DNA of 64,000 nt from Cornus controversa (taxonomy: Eukaryota > Streptophyta > Magnoliopsida > Cornales > Cornaceae), in assembly GCA_026545225.1 (NCBI GenBank), contig CM048848.1:44784806-44848805 (forward strand), read 5' to 3'. Of this stretch, positions 1 to 11,750 are shown piece by piece (the stretch's first letter is position 1; each line of letters opens with the position of its first letter). A model generated the notes under the pieces. The model had not been told where the DNA came from. It saw nothing but the letters and a program-made list of their open reading frames with translations, and did no database searches. A program made the position numbers and the translations under genes.

Positions 1-309
1 TTTTTTTTGTAAAGAATTCAAAAAATAAAAAGTACTTTCAGAAAATAATTTTTTAAAAATTGAGACTAAACAAGTTTTTATACAATTTTTTTTTATTATT
101 TTCAAATTTCGAAAACACAAAATTAAACCAAATATAACCTTAAGTATTCATTTGTTTTGGCTTTGGTCACCATACTGATTTTAATTAATACTAGTGTGTG
201 TATGTGTATATATATATATATATAGATTGGTGATTTTGGGACTCCAGATGGAAAGGCTAGTTTAATCATTTACTAATTAAGTTGGTCTAAATAATTTTAG
301 CCCTAGGAA

Positions 310-845
310 GCACAAAATACTAACACGACACATGAGTACGAGACGACAAGGATATAGTAATATGAGAAAAAAAAATTTTAAAAAAAAGACACGGACACAA
401 ATACGAATATAAATACGGCGAGAATATAACTATAAAATAATAATATAATATATTAATATATATATATATATTAATTATTCAATAAAAAAATTACATTACA
501 GAAATACTTTAATTCATTATCAAAAAATTAAGAACCAAACAAACTTATAAACAAAAATAGGCAAATAGATTAAAATACATTAATAAATCAGACTAATTTA
601 GTCATCTACATATATTTAGCTTATATTTTTAATTATAACTTAGTTGCATATAATATTTTTTTAAATACTTGAATATACATCACTGCTACTTAGTGTTTGA
701 CACGTATTTAATGAGTATCTAAAAAATATGTTAAAAAAATAAAAATTCAAGACATTTTTACAAAGTATTCAACATAAATTTAAAAAGTGTCTAAATATTA
801 GACAAAATATTCGACACAAATACGTGACCCGAGTCAAGTGTCTCT
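310..845. repeat. ACACG-rich dispersed repeat, copy 1
   Basis: The left part carries short GACACG/ACACGG motifs followed by an A/T-rich core with TATTAATATATA; the right end carries GTGTCT motifs. The same order of motifs recurs at about 18838-19640, so this is a dispersed family. The inverted motif polarity at the two ends (GACACG left, CGTGTC right) suggests a foldback or terminal-inverted-repeat element. No protein is encoded and I could not fix the ends or a target duplication. Confidence 0.5.
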
Positions 846-1363
846 GCCTTATACTTTTAGAGTCATTTATCATCAAGGCACTAGTTGGAAAAAAAAAAAT
901 CATCAAGGCACTGTTTGCTTTTTAATGATTTTCCCGAAGTCTTTTTTCTCACAAGTGCCACGTGTTGCAGCAGACAATGGGTCCTACTCTTCAATAATTC
1001 CGGCAAGAAAATCCAGTGGATATTGTTAAAGTCATCTCTTTATTTAGTTTTACAGAGTATATTTGGAAGATACGAACCTGCCAAAGAACTTGATAATAAC
1101 TAATTCAATGCGAGTTATACCGTAAATAAAGAACTAAAAATCAAGTGAAAACCATCAAATTCAAATCCTAAAGTTCAGACCCAAACAAGGTATTGTTTAA
1201 AAAAATTTGTCACAACAATGGTGCTTTTTGCTACGAAAGTTTTTGTCGCAAAAAGTAGAATTTTTGTGGTAAGAAATTTATAAAACAACATTTTCTATCA
1301 CTATTTCCAATTTTATGAAAATAAAAGATAAAGAGTTCGAATTTCTCCAAATAAGAGTTAATC

Positions 1364-1373
1364 TTGTAATGAA

Positions 1374-1412
<39 letters not shown>

Positions 1413-1540
1413 CTATGAAATCAAACTTCAAATAAAACACCCACTCAGGCAATTGTCAGAAAGAATGAATGAATATATATATATATATATATAGCTATGA
1501 ACTCAAACTTCAAATAAAACGCCTACTCGGGCAAGTTCTT
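1364..1540. repeat. Tandem duplication containing (AT)n microsatellite
   Basis: A unit of about 90 bp (GAATGAAT, then an AT run, then AGCTATGAA and ATTCAAACTTC-like sequence ending in CTCGGGCAA/CTCAGGCAA) occurs twice, at about 1370-1456 and 1463-1540. The AT runs differ in length, as expected for slippage. Nothing coding is seen. Confidence 0.75.
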
Positions 1541-3008
1541 GCTACAAAAACAAATTTGTAACAATTATATTGTAGCAAAATTAAACACATATCTAATGTA
1601 CGATGAAGGAGACTACGGATCTCTTTGCATTATTTTTTTTTTCCTTCCGAAATTGAATTTTAACTTGTTGATGATTATATATGCCTTGAAAATACTTTCA
1701 ACCATCCAAACATAAGTGCCCTTGATCTATTCCAAAACTCAAGAGTTTAAAACTAGCTTCTCAATTAATAATTAAAATAATAACAATGTTATTCAAACTC
1801 AATACTTTAATCGAAAACTCTAGTAAATAATTTTTTATTTGAACTTTTTTTATTAGACCTATTGAGTTTGAAATATGACAACTAGAGTCGAATGAAATTT
1901 CACCATTGGATGCATTGAAGTGATCCAATGGTTGAGCACCACACGAGTCTCTGTCATATTTTGGACATCTTATATATCATTATTTTAATAACTATGACTT
2001 ATGAGTATTATCTCGATATCTTAATACACCAAATTGTTTTTATATGACATAGATTTTAATGTTTTCGTGCTCTCGCTGTCCAATTAAATCCCACCCTACT
2101 CCATGTGACGTTGAACCAATTTTACATTTGTTTGAATGATTGGTATGTCAATGAGTAAGGTTTGTGAAAAGCTGAGAACTACACACACAAAGCTAAGTAC
2201 AAAATGTGGTACTCACCATTTTAAAAGATGTCCCTTTATACAAAGAATGGTGTTACATATTATTGAAGCAGAAATGGCTGGCTAAGCATCATTGCATTCT
2301 TTGGATGCTTAAATATATATATCTATACATTTTCATATTATAAAACGTGATTCTTACCTTTTAAAAGATGTCCCACAAGTCCGACCTTATGTCTAAATCC
2401 ATGTGATTGCCATGGGCTTTGCTGGAAAAGTGTACGGAGCAAAACTATTACTTCCTTGGTCTGAATTTTTTTTGTCGATTTATTAAAATTATTGTTTTTC
2501 AATGTAAAAAATTAATTTACTTTAAAAAATATTTAAAACTTTATAATAACTTATCTTAACTAAGACTACCTTTAAATAGATAGTTGTATGATTTTAAACA
2601 GAGACAATATACTAAATGTTTGTTTCTTTAAAAAGGGAGTAAAAACATATAGGGCCAGGACAGCTCAAAAGGTGCTCAAATAAATAAAAGGAAGAGGATG
2701 AAGATAGAATGATGATTACTATTTACTGGTTAAATGTTATTTTGTGAAGTTGTTTGTTAGTACCGATTTAGGGGTTATTGTATGCTACAATGGTAAAATC
2801 TCAAAAAGTCAAGTTTTAGATTTTAGACTTCAGTTTGAAAGAATATAGTCACTATGTCTAACATAGAGCCTGAGGCTTTTTCACTGTTTGTTTTGTTTTT
2901 GTTTTTATGTTTTATTTTGGTATTGTTAAAATAAAGTATATTTAGTGTCATCCGTTGTATTTGAATAGTGTCAAAACGTTTTAAAATTTTAAGTCGAAAT
3001 TGAAAACA

Positions 3009-3360
3009 TCATTTTGATGTTTTTATTGTGTTTCAACAACTGAGGCAGAAAAAATAAAAACAAAAACACTTAAAACAAACTTCGTATTACAATACTTACC
3101 AAACGTATTTTTGATTTTATTTAAAACACATTCGTAATAAAACATTTATTCTGTTTTAGACAGAAACATAACAGTAAAAACAAAACGCATGCCAGACGAG
3201 CCCTTATTTGGCATGCGTTTGTGTTTTTATTTTTGTCTAAAACAGAACAACTATTTTATCACGAGTATTTTAAATAGTAATCGAAAATATGTTTCGTAAC
3301 GAAAATGTATTTTAATTTTTTTTTTTGGTTACGGTAGTTGAAACATAATAAAAATATTAA
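3009..3360. mobile_element. Foldback (long inverted repeat) element
   Basis: The two halves are imperfect reverse complements around a spacer near 3195-3208. AAACGCATGCCA at 3183-3194 faces TGGCATGCGTTT at 3209-3220, and outward TGTTTTAGACAGAAAC faces TGTCTAAAACAGAAC. The outer arms (TTTATTGTGTTTCAACAAC and GTAGTTGAAACATAATAAA) also pair. This is the architecture of a MITE or foldback element. A related sequence lies at about 4710-4880. No coding capacity is seen. Confidence 0.7.
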
Positions 3361-3445
3361 AATAATATTTTTAATTTTAATTTTATTTAAAATACAACAG
3401 TACCAAACATATTTTATTTCAATAATTTTTTTTTTGAATTAATTT

Positions 3446-3660
3446 AAGAGAAATGCTAAACGTCATGAAATTATTTCATGAATTTTATCATGAATGATGT
3501 GGCAGGTAACGTGGAGAATTAGTATTGGTGGGATTCGGTGATAATATCATGGGACTTTGTGTATGGGAGAATCCCACCAATACTAACTCTCCACGTTACC
3601 TGCCACATTATTCATGATACAAATTCATGAAATAAATTCATGACGTGTATCATTGCTCTT
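3446..3660. mobile_element. MITE with ~90-bp terminal inverted repeats
   Basis: The left arm (3446-3535, starting AAGAGAAATG) and right arm (3570-3660, ending CATTGCTCTT) are near-perfect reverse complements, including ACGTGGAGA...TTGGTGGGATT against AATCCCACCAA...CTCCACGT. The 34-bp loop is unrelated. Length (215 bp), long inverted repeats and lack of coding make it a MITE. The flanks are A/T-rich and a target duplication cannot be assigned safely. Confidence 0.85.
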
Positions 3661-4435
3661 TATTTAAATATAGAGTCCCTCTCTCAATACCTTGCATACG
3701 CTGGAGATTCACCAAAGAATGGACCTTTATATATTGATTGGCATCAATTTATGTGTAAACACGTTGATTTGCTAATTAACAAAGGTCATACTTTTCAAGT
3801 GAAGTTGCCATCGAGCTTTTTAATTTTTATTTTTTTTCTGAAAAGATCATTTCTTAGAAGCATCTCAGAGTATTAAATACTACTGGTGTGACTAAAGATT
3901 ATTTATTTATATATTTCTTTACTATTTTTTTAATGCCATTAGGTCACAAACGCAATCGAGAATGTTAGTTGGTGATAGGCTGATAGCTTAAACAATGTTA
4001 TATTCATTTACTATTATTTATTTATAGTGGGTTCAAGTTTCAAGCACTTGGTGATTAATTATTATGAATTCAACCGTTAAATTATTATGAAGTCAACAGT
4101 GATAAGACAACACTTGCGAGCCCGGTGAGTACTTATTATTATCACTGGTGTGGCGGGAAAATAACATGACAAGTGTCGGTTATAATTTTAAATATTGAAA
4201 AGGTTAAAGCAAAGATAATCGATTTAATCCATTTTAGCTGGTAACCGGATTTAAATCTTAATCTTTTATTTCTATTCTCTCATCTTAATTCCCCATCTCT
4301 ATTCGTAGATATAGGAATGTTTTGTTTGATACAAGAGGTTTGAGCTCATTTTCTTTAGCATAAAATGATAAAACAAAATCTGATTATGGTTTCGTTGAGC
4401 AATTATCTCTCCATGTACTATTATGGTTTTTCCAC

Positions 4436-4478
4436 ACACACACATATATATATATATATCTATATATATATATATATC
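4436..4478. repeat. Microsatellite (CA)n/(TA)n
   Basis: A short ACACAC run passes into TATATA runs interrupted by single C residues. Confidence 0.8.
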
Positions 4479-4709
4479 GTGTCTATGGCTCTATCGCGTA
4501 TTCGTAATCGTGATCGTTAGATGAAGTGATTTTAGATCGTAAATAACAAAAAACATTTTGGACCACATGATTACTTTTTTAATCATTTGTAACTGTTGGA
4601 TCGGTCATTTTGTCGTTACTCGACCATGCTTATTTGTTATTGTGTGTGTATATATACTATAATATACCTTTTTCTAAAGTAAACCTAATTTTTAATTTAT
4701 TTTATTTTT

Positions 4710-5080
4710 TAAAATCACCATTTGACATGAGTTTGTGTTTTGTGTTTTGTGTTTTTGTTTTTGCCTAAAACAGAACAAGAATTTTTTTATAAAGGTGCTT
4801 TGAATATAATCAAAAACATGTTTGACAAAGAAAATTAAGTTTTTTTTTTTAAAAATAGAAACATGCAAAGCTTGTTTGGTAATTTCAATTGTTGGCAAAA
4901 AAAATTAAATTTTTTAAATACAGAAACATACAAAGCATGTTTGGTAAGTCCAATTGTTGACAAAAAAATTGAATCAAAAATTAAGAAACATGTTAAGGCA
5001 AGAACTTGTTTCAGTGTTTTGTTTTAAAATATTTATATTATTATATATAATTAAAATTTATTGTAATTTAAAATTAATAT
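4710..5080. repeat. Diverged copy of the foldback element family
   Basis: The sequence near 4725-4880 (GAGTTTGTGTTTT, then CCTAAAACAGAACAAG, then ATCAAAAACATGTTTG) follows the right arm of the 3009-3360 element motif by motif. A second, shorter repetition (ACATACAAAGCATGTTTGG against ACATGCAAAGCTTGTTTGG) follows at 4858-4945. It is non-coding. Confidence 0.5.
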
Positions 5081-5499
5081 TATTTACCAATATTTAGACA
5101 CAATTTTTTGAGATAAATTATGTTTTTTTTAACAACACTTGTTGAAATTTTTATAAATTTGACAAATTTTTTTTAAAAAAAATTTGGCAGTCTTGTTTAA
5201 AAATGGTCATACTACAAATAATGTTATTCCCATAAATCAACCCGGCCTGCACAAGTCTAAATATATTTACATTTCAAACAAAATAAAAATAACACAACTT
5301 TCTAACATAAGTTATTACAGGTTTGCTCCAAATAGTAACAATCCAACAAATTTGAAAAATAACAACTTTGTTTGAATACAACAAATAAGACTAAACCAAT
5401 ATATCTGAAAAAAATAATGGATTACAATTTAACAAATCCAATATAAAGAACACTTCAAGTATCACTCCAGATTTTATGACAAGAAAGTTCAGCACCATC

Positions 5500-5830
5500 A
5501 TCATATCACCAGTGTAGTGTTTGAGCAATACTCGCATGCAATGGAAAATACAAGTCGGTTACTTATACAATGCAACCTATGTTATAATCAAACTTTATAA
5601 AAAAGAGGACCAAGAGTTTGACTTTTTTTAGACTCGTTGAATAAGCACAAGTCATTAACACTCAAATAGATCACACAAGTAAAGTGTTCGAGCAGTATCC
5701 ACATGCAATAGAAAATACAAGTATGTGTCACTGTTACAATGTAGCTTATGTTCTAATCAAACTTTATAAAGAATTAAAGCAAGAGTTCTATCTTTTTTTC
5801 AGACTTGTTAAGTAAGCATTACTTCACTCA
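5500..5830. repeat. Two-copy tandem repeat, ~167-bp unit
   Basis: GTGTTTGAGCAATAC...CGCATGCAATGGAAAATAC at 5517 recurs as GTGTTCGAGCAGTATCC...CACATGCAATAGAAAATAC at 5684. Both copies run on through a TTATAATCAAACTTTATAAA/TTCTAATCAAACTTTATAAA motif and TTTTTTAGACTCGTT/TTTTTCAGACTTGTT. No protein is recognised here. Confidence 0.75.
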
Positions 5831-6179
5831 AAATACATCTCAATATCCCAACATCTAATGCATCATTATTACCATTGAGTGACAAGTTATAAATGGTCAC
5901 TTAATACTATACTATAGTTCTACAATATATAAGTTTATATTAATATATTACATAACATCTAAGTTTATACTAATATATTACATAATATCCAACTTTATCT
6001 AAGTTCATTTCTCAACAACAACGATGAGCAAGAAAAATATGACAATCGGAATAAATATTATTGTAATAGTAACACATCTACGGCCACCATATAACATATA
6101 CTTCTGTCTACATTTCTTATTTTGTCTCACTGCAATGACACTTTCCAACTCATCACCAACATGTTCTTCAACTTGTGCA

Positions 6180-7974
6180 CCTTGGTGCAAATCAAGGGTC
6201 GGGCTCCTCAACGTCGTCCAGCTGCAAGTGGGTGAAGTCTATCCTTAGTTATGTGCCCTACGCCATTTCGCAAAAATATTCAAATCCTTTAACATACGAT
6301 TAGTTGCATATCCTATCAAATTCGGGCGAGTCCTTGAACTGCTCGACAGTCACAACCCTAATCCTTAGCAAATCAGCATTCATCTAGGGCATTTCCTCCC
6401 GTTTGTGGCGAAGTTTGGAGTTAAGAACGTCTATCTCCCATACAGGAAAAGCATGAGAGGAATGCAAGGACTTTATTTTAGAGTTCAGTGTTGTGCATTC
6501 AATGTTGAAAGTGGCCCTCTCCCTCTCAAGCTCGCCTTCCGTTTACAGGAGACGGTTGGAGATGCATTGGGCGAACGTCATGCCCTGTTGAAACATTGAA
6601 AGATGCATAAGTGTACGGCACAAAGTGTGATACCAATAAAATGAAGGAAGAAAAGGAACAAACCTTGCCAAGGTTAGCCATAAGATGCCCGATGGTCTCA
6701 TTAGCCCCAACCGTGTTTGCCCGCTCAGGGTTGTTTTGAAGAATGAATTGTCTAGCCCTGGCAACGATGTACTTTGGGTCAAAAAATATTGATTTAGTGC
6801 TGCTGGTTGCAAACGAGAAAAATCTTTGGGAGATGCTACTTCCAAATAGTTGGGTCACCAGCACCTTGAAGGAGCTAAGATCCGAAATGCTCCTGGGGGT
6901 GGGGGCAATGGCAGAGGCTTGGGGGGAGTTTCCAACAGAAGGGGGGAGACGGCGAAACCCCGTGTCCATGAACCACATGCCTTTGTGGCCTTTTTAGAGT
7001 AAAGAGGGAAGAGCTAGACGCAACACCTTTACCCTTCGCCCAAATAATTACATCTCTGTCAACCCTCATCCGAGAAGGCCTTGCACATTTTTACTAGTAA
7101 GCACATATAATACAGTTTCTCAAAAAAGAAAGGAAGAGGTGCAGGAGAAAAAAGGGTATACCTCGTCTGTCTACGACAACACAAGGAGGATAGCCTAGTA
7201 TAGCCAGTCCCACGTCCGAGTTCAGGACCAGAGCGTCCCTCACTAGGTGGGTATAAGCCTTCTGTAACCTATAGAACGTAAGTATAGAAAATGATGGCAA
7301 AAGGATATTTACTAGAAATGTCCCCATCCATCCACGTGTGAGGAATGCTGTAAGGTGGAAGCTCCCATCACTCGGAGAGAAAAAAGAGTTGTTATTTCTA
7401 AACTTTGATTTGCACACCATTATCAATGACCACAAAGACTCGTCTGACTGTGGATATGGCGCCAGTCGGCATTTTTAGCAGTAGTGTAGCAGGAAAGAAA
7501 TTCATTCACAGACAGTGATGGTCCGTTTCCATAGGATTTTAATAAAATAAGGAAAGTCATAACTATCTGCTAAGAATTTGGTGTAAGTTGGGAAGGGCAG
7601 ATATAAACAACATAGAGTAGTTCCTTTGCAAACTCTAGGATTTGAAGCTAGAGGCAGCAAGCAAAGGTGCCCTCATAAAAACACGTCTCTTTGTCAGAAA
7701 TAGAATACACCCTTTCCACGGTAGTGGGTGCTCTGGCAAAGATTCCAGTCGGGAAAGAATAACTGGCATAAAACTCTTCCACCTCTGAGGAAGTCATGGT
7801 AGATGCCAGGCCTTGACACTTTGAATAATCCTCCATGAAAAAATTGATAAAGTCAATGGCTTCGTAAATAGGAGAATAGGGAGCAAAGGGCCGTAGATCT
7901 GGTTTTTGGAAATTGTGTTGAAGGGAGTAATAACAACGAGAAAGAGAGGAGGTAATATAGTCTGGTAGTTGCAT
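6180..7974 (-). pseudogene. Antisense ORF of a Tat-like Gypsy element (Transposase_28-like), broken
   Basis: Reading leftward from ATG 7974, the first exon-like block (to 7648) ends with residues such as YSFPTGIFARAP...VERVYSISDKETCFYEGTFA. This resembles the N-terminal part of the plant 'putative gypsy-type transposon' domain (Transposase_28). Further matching pieces lie in other frames at 7435-7094 and 7069-6526. A C-terminal piece around 6340-6190 contains FKDSPEFDR and an acidic LDDVEEPD end, like the usual tail of this family. Frame changes and stops show it is dead, or interrupted by introns I cannot place. It runs against the LTR at 8400-8762, as described for extra ORFs between pol and the 3' LTR in Tat-lineage elements. 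Its function in those elements is unknown. Confidence 0.55.
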
Positions 7975-8023
7975 AGGATGGCATGAAATAATGAAGATGA
8001 CTGGCTTTAAATAGGCCTGGTTG

Positions 8024-8045
8024 CCTTACAACGACTATTTATAAA
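8024..8045 (-). promoter_or_regulatory. Candidate TATA box for the antisense ORF
   Basis: On the minus strand ATTTATAAATAG lies about 60 bp upstream of the ATG at 7974, with a second A/T box (CTATTTAAAG) closer to it. Position and sequence fit a plant TATA element. No transcription evidence is available. Confidence 0.35.
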
Positions 8046-8127
8046 TGGCTAGGTCTAAACGACTACTTGCAACGATTATAATGTAACCTTTACTAGCCAA
8101 AGGTCAGAAAATACACGAATAGCAGAC

Positions 8128-8245
8128 CGACTAGGGCCGGGGAAGACCGGCCAAAACTGGCCACAAAGTACCGACCAAGGCCAAACCACAAAGGCCGGCT
8201 AGGGCCGGCCACCAAAGCCAGCTAAGGCCGAATACCCAAACTTGG
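8128..8245. repeat. GC-rich degenerate repeat of GGCCGG/CCGGCC
   Basis: An island of much higher GC than its surroundings is built of short repeats such as AGGGCCGG, CCGGCCAA and AAGGCCGGCTAGGGCCGG. It lies between the antisense ORF and the polypurine tract of the Gypsy element. Many units are self-complementary, so it could form stem-loops. Confidence 0.7.
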
Positions 8246-8380
8246 CTTGCTGGTCAGGGGCTAAGTCCCAGGATCCGATTTGAAGATTCAACAAATTCAA
8301 GCTGGGTGCAGGTCAATGATTTATTTTCATGGCACAATGGGCTAATCAAAGTGTTCTTAAGGTTCAACAAGCAACCCTTA

Positions 8381-8399
8381 TGAAAAAGGGGGCATCTAA
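8381..8399 (+). other. Polypurine tract of a Gypsy element
   Basis: TGAAAAAGGGGGCATCTAA directly precedes the TG that starts the LTR at 8400. A G-run a few bases upstream of a TG is the usual primer site for plus-strand DNA synthesis and marks the following LTR as a 3' LTR in plus orientation. Confidence 0.7.
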
Positions 8400-8762
8400 T
8401 GAGGTATTTGACTCCAGTTATAAGTCAGGTGATGTGGGCGGTTGTGATTTATATGACGTGGATGAGAGATGAACTTTGACTAAGACTCTTCTATCTCCAG
8501 ATAAAATTGGAGAACGAAAGGACCAGTCTCCTACTCGGATACTTTCTCGTCTAATTGTTATAAATACAAGGGTGATCTATATTCCAGGTATGCAATTATA
8601 ACCCTCTGAGTACCTTCACAGCTTCCAAAGTCTTTCTGATATTTGACTTGAGCGTCGGAGTGTAATCAACTGGTACCATGTCGGTGTCTTTCCGGTTACT
8701 CTTTATTTGTCTTATTTCAAGTTAGCGTTGACCCCGATCGCAGGTCAGTTTGTGTATCATCA
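8400..8762 (+). mobile_element. 3' LTR of a Tat-like Ty3/Gypsy element
   Basis: The segment begins TGAGGTATTTGAC and ends ATCATCA (363 bp). A TATA box (TATAAATA, 8559-8566) lies in its centre. Its reverse complement aligns along its whole length with 18375-18734, including the CTCCGACG...AAGT, GGAGACTGGT and GTATTTATA blocks, so both belong to one LTR family in opposite orientation. The polypurine tract just upstream makes this the 3' LTR. No matching 5' LTR is visible to the left. Confidence 0.75.
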
Positions 8763-9423
8763 TAAAACATCACTTTTGAAAATTTTACATTTAGTGTCAT
8801 TGCAAAATTTACATCCGAAATTAGAATATTGCTACTTACAATTTTCAAAATAGATCAGTGCATGACCAAGTATGTCTTTTTTTTGAGTCCTGCCGAACCA
8901 AAATAAGAATAATAATAATAAAAAGAGAAGCTAAAATTAAATTTACATCATTATTTAACATCCAATTGTATATTTATATGCTATTTTATAGTAACAAAAG
9001 AGTTGCATCACGAGAGATAACAACTTTGTAAATTTACAAGAAAATTAGAAAAATGTCATTTTAACAACACAATAGAAATCATATAATCATGTAAAATATC
9101 AAACATACCAACACCTGATAGGATTAGAGCCTTAAGGGTAATGAGAAGGTATGTAAAGCCTCTGGAAACTTTTGACACTTTTTTTCAAGAGGGATAATGA
9201 CTAATAACCTGTTTTCCGTTGTCCGTGATGCTTCCCTTACTGAAGCTATGGTTTTGCGCCATGCAGTCCGCCTTGTTTCGAGTTGATGTTGGTACCAAGT
9301 CATGTTTGAGATGAATGCTAAGGTAGTGTTTGAGGCTATTTTCAAGCATAACTCATGTCCCTGCTGTGATTGAAGATAGTCAGTGTTGGTTAAAGGACCG
9401 CTCAACATAATTTCTCGTCTCAC
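8763..9423. other. No recognisable gene or element
   Basis: A/T-rich sequence. A 99-codon open frame on the minus strand (9423-9124) has no features of a known family and no relative elsewhere in the window, so I do not call it a gene. Confidence 0.4.
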
Positions 9424-9590
9424 GCAAAAAATTATAAAAGTAACCTTTTAATATTTAATATATTAATATCAAATAATAATTAATAATGCTTATTCAAAAA
9501 TTATTCTTTTTGTAATTAAATTCTTGTATTCAAGTTTCGCAAAAATTATAAAAGTGACATTTTAATATTTAATATATTATTCTATTGTAA
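9424..9590. repeat. Direct repeat pair, ~45 bp, 114 bp apart
   Basis: CGCAAAAA-TTATAAAAGT followed by TTTTAATATTTAATATATTA occurs near 9422 and again near 9538 with few differences. The remainder up to about 10380 is A/T-rich and holds nothing I recognise. Confidence 0.6.
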
Positions 9591-10379
9591 ACCTAATATT
9601 TTTTATTATTTGATTATTAGGATTAATAAATTTATCAAGAGTTCTTTTTTGAGATTGAATTAGTTTATCTATTTTTTTGTTTTTTGTTTTTTTTAACTTT
9701 TTCATATTCTGGTTCATACTTTCTAGTAGACATATTATGATATTTAGTAATATAAATAGCAATGATAACAAACAAAATATACAATTTGATGATAACAAAA
9801 AATAATAATACTACAAAAATAATTAAAGTTGAAGAATAATAGAATCTGATGTTATATAAAAAAATCCGGTCTAATGCTCCTAAAATTTTGCAATTATTTT
9901 GTAGTCAGTAGCTTGGAAGCTTTCAATAAATTTATGATGGTAGTAAGTGGAGAAGAAAAATAGGAGAGATTAAGAGAGGAGAGAGACAAAGATTGGAGAG
10001 TTTGTGAGAAAATAAAAAAAATAAAGATTTCAATGACAGAGGAGGAAAAATGTCAAAACATGAGGAGTAAGAGAGAAAATAAATAAAATTAATAGAACAT
10101 AAAAAATTTTACAATTTTCAATTTTCTAAAGTTATTCATTTAATGTAATGAACATTAGACCATTAAGAGTTAAGTATATATTAAATACAAAATTTCAGCT
10201 AGTGTGATGAGGTGAGAGAATTTTTTTTAAGAAATTGTCGAATTGGTTGGGGTCTAATAATAAAAAATTAAAAGTCTAATAATAATATATTAAATTTCTT
10301 TTACAATATAAGAAAAACATATTTTTTTAAAACCTTCTATTAACCTCAGCCTAAGTCATCCCTTGTCTGTCGGTTAAAC

Positions 10380-11710
10380 TTGGTGATGATGTAATGTTTA
10401 GTACGACAGTCAGATCAAGAGTGATTTTACAAGACAGACCTGTATAGTGGAATGCATATGTTGTAATTGCCATGGGCCCAGAAAAATGTTACACAGTTGC
10501 GAAGTTTAGAGCCTACATTTAAAGCCAAGTGGAACAGCTCAAAAGTGCCCAAATAATAGGGGGACAAAATAAAAAGAATGGAAGAGGATAAACATAGAAT
10601 GATGATTAGTTTTGGACACCCATCCCCTCGTGTATCGTGTACATTGTACAACTTCCCTGCATTATTATGTAACACACTTGTATTACAATCCAAAACAGGC
10701 GAAACAATTTTGTGAAAGTTATTTTAGTACAACACATTTACATTGGAAGTAATGCAACATATTACATTATGTTATTGTAACGGCTCGGTTTACTATGATA
10801 TTGTTTGTTTTGAATTAAGTTGGCATAAATTCTTTTTTTTTATAATTTTATTTTGAAAAATTTCATACCAATTAGAGATATAATTGCACATATAAACACA
10901 TTTGTTTCTCTATATCCAAATGTTGGACGTCACATTTATAACGTTGTAACACCATTAAATAATGAATTTATTACATTTACGTAGTTATTGCATTCACAAT
11001 TCAATATGTTGCATTTACGATTTAAAGTTGTTGCATTCATGATATAAAATTATTGTACTCGGCACATGACATAGGAGAGAATCTTGGTTCATTAATATTT
11101 AGCGTTTGCTCCGTGTTTACGCTTACACCCCCTACCGTCTTGACAAAGCTCTACGTATATCATGTAAATTAATATGCATACTCTTTGACTTTGTCTAAAA
11201 ATCTATTTAATTTTTAAAAATTACACAAAAAAGACTAAATACTCCCATTGATTCTTTGTAAAATTACAATCATACCATTTCACTCCAATAACTTATATTA
11301 TATATATTTTTTAATTAAATATTTCATTATTATATACATATTTAATATGCCAATTAAGTAGAAATTTAATTCGTAAATTACTCTCACTCCAATACAAAAA
11401 AATATTTATCTACACAATATATATACGCAGAAGACACACGGTATGATTTCTATGCTTTCATTGAGCATTCCCAACTGCAAACCCATCTTCAAAATCCATG
11501 GAAGAAGGTTGACTGTTAACAAATTCTTGCTAACATTCATTGGAAAAAGATGCACACACATGATAGTTGCCTTTCGTTTAGTTGGTGATAGCTGAAACAA
11601 TGTTGTTATATATTAATTTATTATGACGAGGCTATATATTAATTTTTTATTGTGGGTTCAGGCGTATGGTGATTATTATGAAATTCAATAGTTAAATGTG
11701 ATGGATGATA
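10380..11710. repeat. Diverged segmental block B (paired with 2150-4110)
   Basis: It shares ordered motifs with block A: TTGCCATGGGC (about 10460), CAGCTCAAAAGTGC...GAATGGAAGAGGATAAACATAGAATGATGATTA-type sequence (about 10530-10605), and GTTGGTGATAGCTGAAACAATGTTG with GTGGGTTCA...GGTGATTATTATGAA (about 11580-11690). Block B lacks the foldback elements found in block A. No gene is seen. Confidence 0.6.
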
Positions 11711-11750
11711 CAGAGAACATGAAGGCCTAGTAAAACTCTTCAGAGAGTCT

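Larger units (their letters stand above)
2150..4110. repeat. Diverged segmental block A (paired with 10380-11710)
   Basis: Several stretches match block B in the same order. These are the TTGCCATGGG region near 2405, the CAGCTCAAAAG...GGAAGAGGATGAA region near 2660-2710, and GTTGGTGATAG...AACAATGTT followed by GTGGGTTCA and TTATTATGAA near 3968-4075. Block A was later interrupted by foldback elements (3009-3360 and 3446-3660). It appears non-coding. The divergence indicates an old duplication. Confidence 0.6.

Noticed and set aside
6005..6248. Small membrane-protein-like frames on both strands
   Set aside because: They overlap the end of the decayed antisense ORF in other frames and have no recognised homology.
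9124..9423. 99-codon open frame on the minus strand
   Set aside because: No recognisable domain, no relatives in the window, and chance frames of this length are expected in 64 kb.
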